This document shows positions 36,454-44,413 of a stretch of DNA of 64,000 nt, in pieces. The stretch spans positions 1 through 64,000 of the forward strand of contig NZ_JABVWW010000008.1 in the NCBI RefSeq assembly GCF_013350005.1, read 5' to 3'. The notes beneath the pieces were generated by a model that worked only from the letters and a program-made list of their open reading frames with translations, was not told the origin of the DNA and ran no database searches. A program made the translations under genes and the position numbers. The stretch's first letter is position 1; every line of letters starts with the position of its first letter. Source of the DNA: Methylocystis silviterrae. Its GTDB lineage: Bacteria; Pseudomonadota; Alphaproteobacteria; Rhizobiales; Beijerinckiaceae.

Positions 36454-37212
36454 ATGCGAACGCCGCTGCTTCTTCCGCTGACGATCGTGGTCTTTCTTGG
36501 AGCCCTGCCGGCCGGATTCGCGCTGGCGCAGGCTTTGGAGACGCCGTCGATCGAATCATTTGGCGAGGAAGAGGGTGATTTCCTTTTCATCCCTGGGATT
36601 GGAAGGATTCCGCTGCCCCCTGGGACTCGCGCGCTCGGCCCCGGACAAGGCGGGCGCGATCTTGATCCGGAGCGGCGCGCGCCGGCCGTCGCAGCGCCGC
36701 CCCCGCCGCCAAAGGACCCCGACCAGCAGCGGGCCGAAGAGATGGCGCGGCTTTACCTTCGCCTGGAGCGGGCCGATGACGAGCGGGAGGCGAAGGGCGT
36801 TTCGGCGGCGATCGTCAGCCGCTGGGCGCGTTCGGAGTCGGACACGATCAACCTGCTAGCGGCGCGCGCCCTTGCTGCGGACGCGGCCGGCGCGCCGCCT
36901 CTCGCACTGAAGCTTCTCGACTATGTGGTCGCGCTCTCGCCGCAATGGGCGGAGGGCTATGTTCAGCGCGCTAAGGCGCGGGCGGAGCAGGGGGACGACA
37001 GCGGCGCGATCGCCGACCTCGAGACCGCGGCGACGCTTGAGCCGAAGCGTTTTGACGCGCTCTCCGCTCTTGGCGGGCTCAAGGAGAAGACCGGCGACAA
37101 GAGAGGGGCGCTCGCGGCCTATCGGAAGTCGCTGGCGATCTCGCCCCAGCAGGAGTCGCTCCGCAAAGTCGAGGAGCGCCTGCATATCGAAGTCGAGGGG
37201 CGCGACATCTAG
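36454..37212 (+). CDS. Exported tetratricopeptide-repeat protein
   Basis: A 252-residue protein with a signal peptide (MRTPLLLPLTIVVFLGALPA, cleavage near FALAQA). A low-complexity Pro/Ala stretch follows around residues 70-95 (AAPPPPPKDPDQQ). TPR helices fill the C-terminal half: NLLAARALAADAAGAPPLAL, then PQWAEGYVQRAKARAEQGDD, RFDALSALGGLKEKTGDKRG and ALAAYRKSLAISPQQES. It probably acts as a scaffold in the periplasm. ATG 36442 is an alternative start; neither has a clear ribosome binding site. The nitroreductase gene begins 17 bp downstream, so the two may be co-transcribed. Confidence 0.8.
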   Translation: MRTPLLLPLTIVVFLGALPAGFALAQALETPSIESFGEEEGDFLFIPGIGRIPLPPGTRALGPGQGGRDLDPERRAPAVAAPPPPPKDPDQQRAEEMARLYLRLERADDEREAKGVSAAIVSRWARSESDTINLLAARALAADAAGAPPLALKLLDYVVALSPQWAEGYVQRAKARAEQGDDSGAIADLETAATLEPKRFDALSALGGLKEKTGDKRGALAAYRKSLAISPQQESLRKVEERLHIEVEGRDI

Positions 37213-37229
37213 ACCTGCGGGGGAATGCG

Positions 37230-37841
37230 ATGACGACGATCGAGAGGCACGCTCCGGGCCCGGTTGCGCCCGAAGCGCTGGAGCAGCTCTTTACGGGAGC
37301 GCGGACCCACAATGGCTGGCTTCCCAAAGACGTGCCGGACAGCCTGCTCGAACTCGCCGTTGACTACGCGAAATGGGGCCCGACAAGCGCCAACTGCTCG
37401 CCGATGCGCATCGTCTTCGTGCGCTCGCCGGAGGCGAAGGCCCGGCTCGCGCCGGCGATGTCGGACGCCAATCGTCCGAAGACCATGGCCGCGCCCGCCA
37501 CGGCGATCGTCGGCTATGATCTCGATTTCCCGGACGGTCTCCCACACCTTTATCCGGCGACGGACGCGCGCTCCTGGTTCGTCGGCAATGAGACGCTGAT
37601 CGAAGAGACGGCCTTTCGCAACGGCTCGCTGCAGGGCGCCTATCTCCTTCTCGCGCTGCGCGCGATGGGTCTCGATTGCGGACCGATGAGCGGTTTCGAC
37701 AGGGCGAAGGTCGACGCGGAATTCTTCCAAGGAACGCGGATAAAGTCGAATTTTCTGATCAACATCGGATACGGTGATCCCGCAAAGCTCTATCCTCGCG
37801 GCCCGCGGCTCGCTTGTGAAGAAATCGCGACGATTCTTTAG
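37230..37841 (+). CDS. Nitroreductase-family protein, RutE/malonic semialdehyde reductase type
   Basis: A 203-residue FMN-dependent oxidoreductase. Characteristic segments are LFTGARTHNGWLPKDVPD, DYAKWGPTSANCSPMRIVFV (the flavin-binding region), WFVGNETLIEETAFRNGSLQ, and AMGLDCGPMSGFDRAKVDAE with the final FLINIGYGD. These match the RutE/HadB group, which reduces malonic semialdehyde in uracil breakdown. No other rut gene is near, so the substrate is open. ATG 37230 follows the TPR gene by 17 bp. Its stop codon overlaps the ribosome binding site of the DoxX gene, suggesting coupling. Confidence 0.88.
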   Translation: MTTIERHAPGPVAPEALEQLFTGARTHNGWLPKDVPDSLLELAVDYAKWGPTSANCSPMRIVFVRSPEAKARLAPAMSDANRPKTMAAPATAIVGYDLDFPDGLPHLYPATDARSWFVGNETLIEETAFRNGSLQGAYLLLALRAMGLDCGPMSGFDRAKVDAEFFQGTRIKSNFLINIGYGDPAKLYPRGPRLACEEIATIL

Positions 37842-37853
37842 GAGGCCAATTCC

Positions 37854-38243
37854 ATGACTCTGCGGATTATTCCCCAACGCTTCGCCCCGCACGCGCAGGG
37901 GCTGCTGCGCATCGCCGCCGCTTTGCTGTTCATGCAGCACGGCGCCGCCAAGCTCTTCGGCGTCCCACATGTCACGATGTTCGACAATTTGAAGCTGTTC
38001 TCGCTCTTGGGCGCGGCAGGAGTCCTTGAGCTTGTCGGCGGACTGCTGCTGCTGCTCGGCCTTTTCACGCGGCCCGTCGCCTTTATTCTTTCGGGCCAGA
38101 TGGCGGTCGCTTATTTCTTTTTCCACGCCGGCCAGGATTTGTGGCCGCTCCTCAACAAGGGCGAGCTCGCCGCACTCTACTGCTTTGTATTTCTGTTCTT
38201 TGCAGCGGCAGGGCCCGGCGCCTTCGCGCTCGACCGCGAATGA
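37854..38243 (+). CDS. DoxX family membrane protein
   Basis: A 129-residue protein with four hydrophobic helices and the DoxX layout: LLRIAAALLFMQHGAAKLFG, the LFSLLGAAGVLELVGGLLLL region, PVAFILSGQMAVAYFFFHA and YCFVFLFFAAAGPGAFALDR. DoxX proteins are small inner-membrane proteins, some linked to oxidative stress or sulfur and quinone chemistry; the precise role is unknown. AGGAGG lies just upstream of ATG 37854 and overlaps the stop of the nitroreductase gene, so the two are translated together. Partnership with that oxidoreductase is inference. Confidence 0.88.
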   Translation: MTLRIIPQRFAPHAQGLLRIAAALLFMQHGAAKLFGVPHVTMFDNLKLFSLLGAAGVLELVGGLLLLLGLFTRPVAFILSGQMAVAYFFFHAGQDLWPLLNKGELAALYCFVFLFFAAAGPGAFALDRE

Positions 38244-38302
38244 CTCCGCGTTTCGCAAGCGATTCCCGGCGGCGACGCCCTTTCTATTGACATTGGGGAC
38301 GG

Positions 38303-38329
38303 GGGACATATTCCCTTGCGGTATGTCCC
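38303..38329 (+). promoter_or_regulatory. Inverted repeat covering the pgsA start codon
   Basis: GGGACATA (38303-38310) pairs perfectly with TATGTCCC (38322-38329) across an 11-nt loop. The right arm contains the pgsA ATG (38323). A TTGACA lies at 38287-38292 and may be a -35 box. If transcribed, the hairpin would hide the start codon. It may instead be a remnant of a dispersed palindrome. Confidence 0.55.
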
Positions 38330-38931
38330 AGACGGCCCTCACCGCCAAGCGTCGGTCTCAAGCCTTGGCGCTGCCTAATCTGCTGACCTATGGCCGCATG
38401 GCCGCCGTCCCGGTGGTGGCGGGGCTGCTCCTCGGCTTTACGGAGCACTGGGCGCGGTGGGCCGCGCTCGGCATTTTCATCGCCGCCGGGGTGACGGACT
38501 TTCTCGACGGCTATTTCGCGAGAATCTGGCAGCAGCAGTCGCCGCTCGGGCGGATGCTGGACCCCATCGCGGACAAGTTGCTCGTCGCGACGACCCTGAT
38601 GGCGCTTGTCGCCGATCGAACGGTCGCCGGCTGGACGATCTGGGCGGCGATCATCATTCTGTGTCGTGAAATCCTGGTGTCCGGTTTGCGGGAACACTTG
38701 GCCGAGCTCAAGGTGCGCTTGCCCGTCTCGGCGATCGCCAAATGGAAAACAGCGGCACAGCTCGTGGCGCTCGGCTTCCTGATCGCCGGACCGGCCGGCG
38801 AAGTCGTTCTCCCCGGCACGGTCAAGATCGGCGCGGCGCTCTTGTGGGCTGCGGCGATTCTGACGCTTTATACCGGGTTCGACTACTTGCAGTCGGCGTG
38901 GAACCATTTCGGAGAAGACGAGGCGACATGA
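38323..38931 (+). CDS. pgsA: CDP-diacylglycerol--glycerol-3-phosphate 3-phosphatidyltransferase
   Basis: A 202-residue inner-membrane enzyme making phosphatidylglycerol phosphate. LALPNLLTYGRMAAVPVVAG starts the first helix. The CDP-alcohol motif is present: DFLDGYFARIWQQQSPLGRMLDPIADK (D-G-x2-A-R-x8-G-x3-D-x3-D). Four or more hydrophobic helices follow, with REILVSGLREHLAEL in between. ATG 38323 is chosen; the longer frame from 38026 overlaps DoxX in another frame and has no family support. Its TGA overlaps the moaD start (ATGA). The pgsA-moaD-moaE order is usual in Rhizobiales. Confidence 0.95.
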   Translation: MSQTALTAKRRSQALALPNLLTYGRMAAVPVVAGLLLGFTEHWARWAALGIFIAAGVTDFLDGYFARIWQQQSPLGRMLDPIADKLLVATTLMALVADRTVAGWTIWAAIIILCREILVSGLREHLAELKVRLPVSAIAKWKTAAQLVALGFLIAGPAGEVVLPGTVKIGAALLWAAAILTLYTGFDYLQSAWNHFGEDEAT

Positions 38932-39179
38932 AGGCGCTGTATTTCGCTTGGGTGCGCGAGCGCATCGGTCTGGCGGAAGAGGAGATCGCGCCGCCGCGTG
39001 AAGTGGTCACGGTCCGTGAGCTGATCGAATGGCTGTCCGCGCGGGACGAGGGATATGCGGCCGCTTTCGCCAACCCGGCGACGATCCGCGCGGCCCTCGA
39101 CAAGACGCATGCGGGGCCTGATGCGCCAATCGGCGCAGCAAGGGAGATCGCCTTCTTCCCGCCGATGACGGGCGGCTGA
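38928..39179 (+). CDS. moaD: Molybdopterin synthase small subunit
   Basis: An 83-residue beta-grasp protein whose C-terminal Gly-Gly (FFPPMTGG) becomes the thiocarboxylate that supplies sulfur to molybdopterin. KALYFAWVRERIGLAEEEI and VTVRELIEWLSARDEGYAAAF are standard. The start ATG 38928 overlaps the pgsA stop. moaE begins one base after its TGA, so the two subunits are co-translated. Confidence 0.93.
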   Translation: MKALYFAWVRERIGLAEEEIAPPREVVTVRELIEWLSARDEGYAAAFANPATIRAALDKTHAGPDAPIGAAREIAFFPPMTGG

Positions 39180-39180
39180 G

Positions 39181-39648
39181 ATGGCGCCGCAGCCGACTCC
39201 GGCGGTGCGCGTGCAAGCGGAAGATTTCGATCTTGGGCGGGAGCAGGCGCTGCTGACGCGGGGGCGGCGAGACATCGGCGCGCTCGTCAGCTTCCTAGGC
39301 CTCTGCAGGGACGAGGACGGCGCGCTCGAGGCTTTGGAGCTCGAACATTATCCTGGAATGGCCGAGGCCGAGATCCGTCGCGTCGCCGACGAAGCGCTCG
39401 AACGATGGCCTTTGCAGGGATTGACCGTCATTCACCGCTTCGGCCGCATCCAACCAGGCGAACAGATCGTTCTGGTGCTCGCGGCGGCGCGCCACCGCGC
39501 TGACGCTTTCGCCGCCGCGGCGTTTCTGATGGATTTTCTTAAAACCCGCGCGCCTTTCTGGAAAAAGGAGCGCCGCGCGGATGGCGCGTCCGGCGACTGG
39601 GTCAGCGCGAAGTCCGAGGACGAAGCGGCCGCGGACCGTTGGCGCTAG
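39181..39648 (+). CDS. moaE: Molybdopterin synthase catalytic subunit
   Basis: A 155-residue large subunit that converts precursor Z to molybdopterin using MoaD. VRVQAEDFDLGREQALL, GALVSFLGLCRD, LELEHYPGMAEAEIRRVADE, VIHRFGRIQPGEQIVLVLAA and the catalytic Lys region FLKTRAPFWKKE are in order. The length is normal. Its TAG stop and the TAG of the convergent Yip1-family gene share the palindrome CTAG at 39645-39648. Confidence 0.95.
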   Translation: MAPQPTPAVRVQAEDFDLGREQALLTRGRRDIGALVSFLGLCRDEDGALEALELEHYPGMAEAEIRRVADEALERWPLQGLTVIHRFGRIQPGEQIVLVLAAARHRADAFAAAAFLMDFLKTRAPFWKKERRADGASGDWVSAKSEDEAAADRWR

Positions 39649-40223
39649 ATCAGCTGCTGCGGCGCGATGAGATGCGCCAGCCAGCCGTGCAGCGCGACGG
39701 TCGCGACGACGAGAAACAGCGTCGCGAGGGTAAAGACGTCGAGATTTTCCCTTGGCACGCGCATCATCGTTGGCAGGCCGACGGAAAAGACATAGATTCC
39801 ATAGAAGCCGAGCACGTCCAGCCATCGAAGGCCGGGAATCAGGCCAAACAGCGAGGCGAGCCCGACCGGCGTGTAGGAATAGGCGGTCAGCATCAGGGCG
39901 CGGCGGTCGTCGGTCTTCCCTTCGAAATGCGGCGCAATGGCCGATATGACGAAGGCGACGATAAAAAAAGCAGGCAGGCTCAATAGATATTGAACGAAGG
40001 CGCGGTAAAGCCCTCCCGCGAACGTCGGGTGCATGATTCCTTGCGAGCCATAGGAAAAGCCGAAAAGCCATGAGCCGAAGAAGCTCGCGAACGGCGGAAG
40101 AAGCGCCAATATCGCAATATAATTGCGATAGAATTCGAAGACGGACGTCTCCTCTTCCGAGATCTTTGCCCATTCGGTCTGCGGCGCCAGGATTAAGCCT
40201 TTGATCCGCGATAGCAACTGCAT
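39645..40223 (-). CDS. Yip1-family membrane protein
   Basis: A 192-residue inner-membrane protein with five likely helices and the Yip1 pattern. It starts with a soluble MQLLSRIKGLILAPQTEWAK, then NYIAILALLPPFASFFGSWL, LSLPAFFIVAFVISAIAPHF, ALMLTAYSYTPVGLASLFGL and further hydrophobic stretches at the end. Bacterial Yip1 proteins have no settled function. ATG 40223 is chosen because GGAGG lies six bases before it; ATG 40235 is close behind. It ends tail to tail with moaE. Confidence 0.8.
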   Translation of the reverse strand: MQLLSRIKGLILAPQTEWAKISEEETSVFEFYRNYIAILALLPPFASFFGSWLFGFSYGSQGIMHPTFAGGLYRAFVQYLLSLPAFFIVAFVISAIAPHFEGKTDDRRALMLTAYSYTPVGLASLFGLIPGLRWLDVLGFYGIYVFSVGLPTMMRVPRENLDVFTLATLFLVVATVALHGWLAHLIAPQQLI

Positions 40224-40371
40224 TTCGGCCTCCATTGATTCGCCGCAAGCGCTCATTACCGAGGCGGTCATGGAGCGGGGCTTGCGGGCGCCGGGTCCTC
40301 CATGCGAGGGAGAGTGCGGCCAGCTGCGGCCGGTTCGATGATCGACGGTGAAATCTAACGCGACGGGCCGC

Positions 40372-41355
40372 ATGAGAAAACTGCTGGAATATTTTTGGCC
40401 GGCCGTCGGCCTGGTCGCGGTCGTCGCCTCGTTCTTCCTTCTCTATCACGAATTCAAAGGAGAGTCGGTCGGCGCCGAGGTTTGGGCCAATCTCCAGGCC
40501 ATTCCGACAAGCCGCTATCTGCTCGCTGGACTGTCGACGCTTGTCGCCTATGCGGCGCTCGCCTGGTACGATCGCATCGCGCTGCTGCACTTAGGCGTCA
40601 AACACATCAATTGGCTGTTTATTTCGGTCTGTTCGTTCACGACCTACGCCTTGTCGCACAACATTGGCGCAAGCGTTTTCTCGGGCGCCATGGTGCGCTA
40701 TCGCGCCTATTCCACCAAGGGGCTGACAGCGACGCAGGTCGCCACGCTGGTGGTGTTGTGCTCCTACACGTTCGGCTTCGGCAATGTGCTGCTCGCCGGC
40801 CTTTTGCTGACCTATGACCCCGCGATCATGCAAAGACTGTCGGGCTTCCTTCCGGACATACTTACAAACCCGAGCACAGCGCTCGTCGTCGGTTTGTCGT
40901 GCCTGACCTTCGTTGTTCTATACATTCTCGGATCGCTCATGCATTTCCGCGCGATCCGGCTGTTCGGGCGTTTCGAGATTCTCTATCCGCGCCCCGGCAT
41001 CATGTTGCGCCAGCTCTTCGCGGCTCCCTTGGAGTTGATCGGCGCCGCCGGCATCATCTATTTCGCGCTGCCGGAGCAGGGCAATCCCGGCTTTCTCGTC
41101 GTGCTCGGCGCGTTTCTCTTGTCCTTTTCGGCGGCTTTGGTGTCCCATGCGCCTGGCGGGCTCGGCGTCTTCGAGCTGCTGTTCATCAATGTCATGCCGG
41201 ATGTGCCGCGGCTGAAGGTCCTGGCTGCGCTGCTCGTCTGGCGACTCTTCTATCTCATCGTCCCGCTGCTGATCGCGCTTGTCGTCGTCGCGCTTTTCGA
41301 ACGCAAGAAACTCGTCGAGCGCTGGCGCCGGATAGAGGAACAGCCTCAAAAATAA
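40372..41355 (+). CDS. UPF0104/LPG_synthase_TM family membrane protein (YbhN-like)
   Basis: A 327-residue protein with about eight helices, related to the transmembrane part of lysylphosphatidylglycerol synthases. GASVFSGAMVRYRAYSTKGL and ALVSHAPGGLGVFELLFINV are the two signature regions (the second contains PGGLGVFE). FLLSFSAAL lies just before that. It lacks the cytosolic aminoacyltransferase domain, so a lipid flippase-like role is more likely than synthesis. A GTG at 40348 would add eight residues; ATG 40372 is preferred. It is divergent from the Yip1 gene and convergent with sciP. Confidence 0.85.
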   Translation: MRKLLEYFWPAVGLVAVVASFFLLYHEFKGESVGAEVWANLQAIPTSRYLLAGLSTLVAYAALAWYDRIALLHLGVKHINWLFISVCSFTTYALSHNIGASVFSGAMVRYRAYSTKGLTATQVATLVVLCSYTFGFGNVLLAGLLLTYDPAIMQRLSGFLPDILTNPSTALVVGLSCLTFVVLYILGSLMHFRAIRLFGRFEILYPRPGIMLRQLFAAPLELIGAAGIIYFALPEQGNPGFLVVLGAFLLSFSAALVSHAPGGLGVFELLFINVMPDVPRLKVLAALLVWRLFYLIVPLLIALVVVALFERKKLVERWRRIEEQPQK

Positions 41356-41386
41356 AAAAAACGCCGGCCATCGCGGACCGGCGTTT
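41354..41386 (-). terminator. Intrinsic terminator of sciP
   Basis: AAACGCCGG (41359-41367) pairs with CCGGCGTTT (41378-41386). On the minus strand the hairpin is followed by a run of seven T (41354-41360 on the plus strand is all A). It therefore ends sciP and overlaps the stop of the convergent gene. Confidence 0.8.
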
Positions 41387-41411
41387 CGAACGTCTCGGCG
41401 AGTCGCCGCGT

Positions 41412-41687
41412 TCACATACGATATTGCTGTAGGCGCGTAGTCCGTAGTCCGGCGAGGCCGTGCTGGTCGATCGACATCTGCCAGCTCAGGAATTCGTCCA
41501 CCGTCAGCGTGTAGCGACTGCAGGCTTCGTCGAGCGAGAGCAGGCCGCCGCGCACCGCCGCCACCACTTCGGCTTTACGCCGTATCACCCAGCGTTTGGT
41601 CGAAGCGGGGGGTAGATCCGCAATGGTCAGCGGACTGCCATCGGGACCGATGACATATTTGACACGGGGACGGTGCGTCTCGGTCAT
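41412..41687 (-). CDS. sciP: CtrA inhibitor SciP (DUF1153)
   Basis: A 91-residue protein with the SciP/DUF1153 sequence: RVKYVIGPDGSPLTIADLPP, then KRWVIRRKAEVVAAVRGGLL, SLDEACSRYTLTVDEFLSWQ and a terminal HGLAGLRTTRLQQYR. In Caulobacter SciP binds CtrA and DNA and shuts off CtrA-dependent promoters early in the cell cycle. The helix-turn-helix is at about 40-75. ATG 41687 is chosen over a GTG three codons upstream. A CtrA-like site lies 57 bp before the start. It marks the organism as an alphaproteobacterium with the CtrA circuit. Confidence 0.93.
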   Translation of the reverse strand: MTETHRPRVKYVIGPDGSPLTIADLPPASTKRWVIRRKAEVVAAVRGGLLSLDEACSRYTLTVDEFLSWQMSIDQHGLAGLRTTRLQQYRM

Positions 41688-41743
41688 CTCACTCACTCGC
41701 TACTCAAACAGCCACGTTGTAGCGTCTTTATAGAGGCGCCGCT

Positions 41744-41758
41744 TTAAGAATTGCCTAA
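41744..41758 (-). promoter_or_regulatory. Possible CtrA binding site upstream of sciP
   Basis: Read on the minus strand the sequence is TTAG-GCAATTC-TTAA, one mismatch from the CtrA consensus TTAA-N7-TTAA, in the AT-rich promoter region of sciP. In Caulobacter sciP is activated by CtrA. Found by eye; significance not computed. Confidence 0.5.
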
Positions 41759-41956
41759 ACGGATAGCCTCTATATGCAATGGAAAATAAACTAAATTTTA
41801 GGAATATGCGGCGTTCAGAGACTTGGCGCGCCGACCGCGCGACCGCCAATACCAGAGCGGCGTCTGCTTTTGCCTGGGTTTGCTTGGATCGAGCGTCTTG
41901 CGCCGACCCGGCAAGGTTAGCATCTCGAGCATCGACCGTATTGATTTGGCGAAGGG

Positions 41957-42688
41957 CTAAAAACGCGTCGTTAACTGCGTCAACCATTCTGGCGAAGCCG
42001 TGACAAGCGCCGTCTCCAACGTCTTGTCGTAGCCTGACACGATCAACACGCCAATCAGCACGAGCGACGCGCCGAGCGCTTGCTTCGCCTGTTTGCCAAC
42101 GGTCAGCAGCCGGTCCCGCCAACGCGCCATCGCTTGCCGCGACAGGGCTCCAAGCAACATCAGCGGCGCAGCCGCGCCGAGACCGAACGCGGCCATCGTC
42201 GCCGCGACCGCGCTCAGGTCTTCGCCGCGCGACGCGAGCACCGATGCGGCGCCGAGCGTCGGACCCACGCACGGGCTCCAAACGGCGCCGAGCAGCAGAC
42301 CGACGCCAAACTGACCGAACATTCCGCCGCGAGCCCCCTCGCCAAAGGCCGCGCTCAATCTGTCGCTGATCGGGCCCCCGGCGGCGGCGACGCGCGCCTG
42401 CAGCTCAGGCGCGAGCAGGATCACGCCCAGTCCGATCAGCAAAGCCGCCGCGACGAGCCGCAGCGAATCTCCGTCGAGTCCGACCGCGAAGCCGATCGTC
42501 GCCATAAAAAGGCCGATCGCGACGAAGGACATGGCGACGCCCAGCGCCAGAAGCGCCGGCGCATAGCGATGCTCGGCCGCCGCGGCGCCGAGCACCAAAG
42601 GCAAAAGCGGAAGGACGCAGGGCGACAAAATCGACAACAGGCCGGCGACAAAGGCGACGCCGAAGGCGCCAAGCGCGCTCGCGTCCAT
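41957..42688 (-). CDS. CcdA/DsbD-type membrane electron-transfer protein
   Basis: A 243-residue inner-membrane protein with six helices that carries reducing power across the membrane. The paired cysteines are in FVAGLLSILSPCVLPLLPLV (helix 1) and LLLGAVWSPCVGPTLGAASV (helix 4), the hallmark of CcdA. GVAMSFVAIGLFMATIGFAV is a further helix. It starts 4 bp after the stop of the thioredoxin-fold gene upstream, so the two form an operon. CcdA proteins serve cytochrome c maturation or periplasmic thioredoxins, and the neighbour is probably its partner. Confidence 0.9.
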   Translation of the reverse strand: MDASALGAFGVAFVAGLLSILSPCVLPLLPLVLGAAAAEHRYAPALLALGVAMSFVAIGLFMATIGFAVGLDGDSLRLVAAALLIGLGVILLAPELQARVAAAGGPISDRLSAAFGEGARGGMFGQFGVGLLLGAVWSPCVGPTLGAASVLASRGEDLSAVAATMAAFGLGAAAPLMLLGALSRQAMARWRDRLLTVGKQAKQALGASLVLIGVLIVSGYDKTLETALVTASPEWLTQLTTRF

Positions 42689-42692
42689 CGAT

Positions 42693-43091
42693 TTACAGAG
42701 CCTTCGAGAGAAGCGCTGATATTTCGCCCGGATCAGTCACCCCGACAGAGCGCCCAACTTCCTTATCGCCTTTGAAGATGATGATCGTGCTTTGCCGGTT
42801 GGCCTTTAGCGTGCGGAGAGCGCTCTTCTGGCCGTCGAAATCGACGCGGAACATGGCGACGTCGGCATATTTGGGATCGGCTTCGACGCGCTGCACCGCC
42901 GGCTCCTGCGCGCGGCAGGTTGGACACCACGGCGCATAGACATGCACGATGATCGACTTGCGGGCCGTTTGCGCGGCGGCGAAGGCCTGCGGCGTAAAAC
43001 TCTGTTCCGCGGCGCCGGCGGGCGCGGCCGAATAAAGGATCGCGGAAACGAACAGAAAGGCGGAAACGGCGAGTCGGCGGCGCGAGATCAT
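42693..43091 (-). CDS. Exported thioredoxin-family protein
   Basis: A 132-residue periplasmic thioredoxin. Residues 1-27 are a signal peptide (MISRRRLAVSAFLFVSAILY, cleavage near APAGAA). The active site is VYAPWCPTCRAQEPAV, with CPTC in the usual place. VAMFRVDFDGQKSALRTLKA and QSTIIIFKGDKEVGRSVGVT follow the fold, though the usual cis-Pro before the TIIIF strand is not evident. It lies directly upstream of the CcdA gene (4 bp), which suggests that CcdA keeps it reduced. Confidence 0.9.
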   Translation of the reverse strand: MISRRRLAVSAFLFVSAILYSAAPAGAAEQSFTPQAFAAAQTARKSIIVHVYAPWCPTCRAQEPAVQRVEADPKYADVAMFRVDFDGQKSALRTLKANRQSTIIIFKGDKEVGRSVGVTDPGEISALLSKAL

Positions 43092-43187
43092 GTGCTTCCC
43101 TCGGAAGGCTGCCCCTTGCGCGAGCGGCGCTCAGGATTATGAAACGAACATAATGGCGCCCCTCTTTGAAACCAAACCGGACAGCGC

Positions 43188-43802
43188 ATGAACGACTGCA
43201 TCGGCGTCATCCTCGCCGGCGGGTTGGCGCGGCGCATGGGCGGGGGCGACAAGCCGCTCGTCGAGATCGCCGGCCGGCCGATCCTTCAACATGTGATCGA
43301 TCGCTTGAGGCCGCAGTGCGGGCGTCTCGCGATCAACGCCAACGGCGATCCCGCGCGCTTTTCCGCTTTCGGACTGCCCGTCATCTGCGACAGCGTTGAA
43401 GGTTTCGCGGGCCCGCTCGCCGGCGTTCTCGCCGGCATGGACTTTGGCGCGGCGAAAGGCGCGGCGCATGTGCTGAGCGCGCCGGGCGACACCCCGTTCC
43501 TGCCCGCCGATCTCCTCTCGCGGCTAGAAGCCTCCCGGACGCGTGCGGGCGCGACGATCGCCGTCGCCGGCTCGAATGGGCGAACTCATCACGCCGTGGC
43601 GCTGTGGCCGGTCGCGCTGCGCGACGATTTGCGGCGCGCGCTCGTTGAGGAAGACGAGCGCAGAGTGTCGGCCTTCATCGGGCGGCATGCGAATGTGACC
43701 GTCGATTGGCCGACCGAGCCCTACGACCCTTTCTTCAACGTCAACCGACCGGAGGATCTGGCGCGCGCCGATGCGATAGCCAAGGAAGAGTCGCGAAGCT
43801 AA
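43188..43802 (+). CDS. mobA: Molybdenum cofactor guanylyltransferase
   Basis: A 204-residue nucleotidyltransferase that attaches GMP to the molybdenum cofactor. The nucleotide-binding start is IGVILAGGLARRMGGGDKPL. AINANGDPARFSAFGLPVIC, GFAGPLAGVLAGMDFGA and LSAPGDTPFLPADLL (with the Mg-binding Asp) follow. The C-terminus PFFNVNRPEDLARAD is also characteristic. ATG 43188 gives the family N-terminus. Together with moaD, moaE and mog it indicates MGD-containing enzymes of the DMSO-reductase family in this organism. Confidence 0.94.
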   Translation: MNDCIGVILAGGLARRMGGGDKPLVEIAGRPILQHVIDRLRPQCGRLAINANGDPARFSAFGLPVICDSVEGFAGPLAGVLAGMDFGAAKGAAHVLSAPGDTPFLPADLLSRLEASRTRAGATIAVAGSNGRTHHAVALWPVALRDDLRRALVEEDERRVSAFIGRHANVTVDWPTEPYDPFFNVNRPEDLARADAIAKEESRS

Positions 43803-43843
43803 ATTGATGAGGCCGACGCTTTGAAAGACCGGCAGGACGGGAC

Positions 43844-44413
43844 ATGAACGAGCAGACAAAAAAGGGATTGACGAGCAAGGTGAAAGAGGAAGCCAGGGCC
43901 TTCTACCCGGTGTTCCTCTACGTGTGGTTCCTGCTCGCCGTGCTCGGTGTGCACAAATCGGTTGTTTTGTCGCAAGCGCATATCGTGCAGCATCAGGGCT
44001 TCGCCGCCGCCAAGGCGCTTGCGTTCGCGAAGGTGCTGTTTGTCGCCAACAAGTTTGGAATCTGGCGCGTCTTCGACAAAAAGCCGCTGATCGTGCCGAT
44101 CCTGGCCAAGTCGCTGCTATTCGGTCTGCTGCTTATCGGCATGGACGTTATCGAACAGGCGCTGCTGGAGCATTTTTGGCCGGCCCATGCGGACCATGAC
44201 CCAGTGAATCTCTACAATCTGCGCACGCTACTGTCGGTTGGACTGGTCACCTTCGCCGCGCTGATCCCGTTCTTTGGCTTCCGCGAATTCGCCAAGCTGG
44301 TCGGGGAGGCAGAGCTACGAAAGGTGCTCTTCGTGCGTCGCGAAAATTTCGTTCCGCAGCACGAAGCCGAGCCCGCAGCGTCGCCGGCGCCCGCGGAACC
44401 GATTGAGGGCTAA
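43844..44413 (+). CDS. Hypothetical membrane protein
   Basis: A 189-residue protein with a charged N-terminus (MNEQTKKGLTSKVKEEARAF) and about three to four hydrophobic helices: PVFLYVWFLLAVLGVH, LIVPILAKSLLFGLLLIGM, LLSVGLVTFAALIPFFGFREF and a weaker one near 55. A Pro/Ala/Glu-rich tail ends it. The conserved-looking features are LSQAHIVQHQGF and the acid/His-rich EHFWPAHADHDP loop between helices. I do not recognise the family. ATG 43844 is preceded by a GGACGGGAC stretch. It ends with a 4-bp tail overlap on cysK. Confidence 0.7.
   Translation: MNEQTKKGLTSKVKEEARAFYPVFLYVWFLLAVLGVHKSVVLSQAHIVQHQGFAAAKALAFAKVLFVANKFGIWRVFDKKPLIVPILAKSLLFGLLLIGMDVIEQALLEHFWPAHADHDPVNLYNLRTLLSVGLVTFAALIPFFGFREFAKLVGEAELRKVLFVRRENFVPQHEAEPAASPAPAEPIEG

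Noticed and set aside
39645-39648. moaE and the Yip1 gene share their stop codons in one CTAG.
   Set aside because: Short convergent overlaps are common in compact genomes; several others occur here (hemD, cysK).
41779-42003. Plus-strand ORF of 74 codons between sciP and ccdA.
   Set aside because: It overlaps the 3' end of ccdA, has no recognisable motif and no ribosome binding site.
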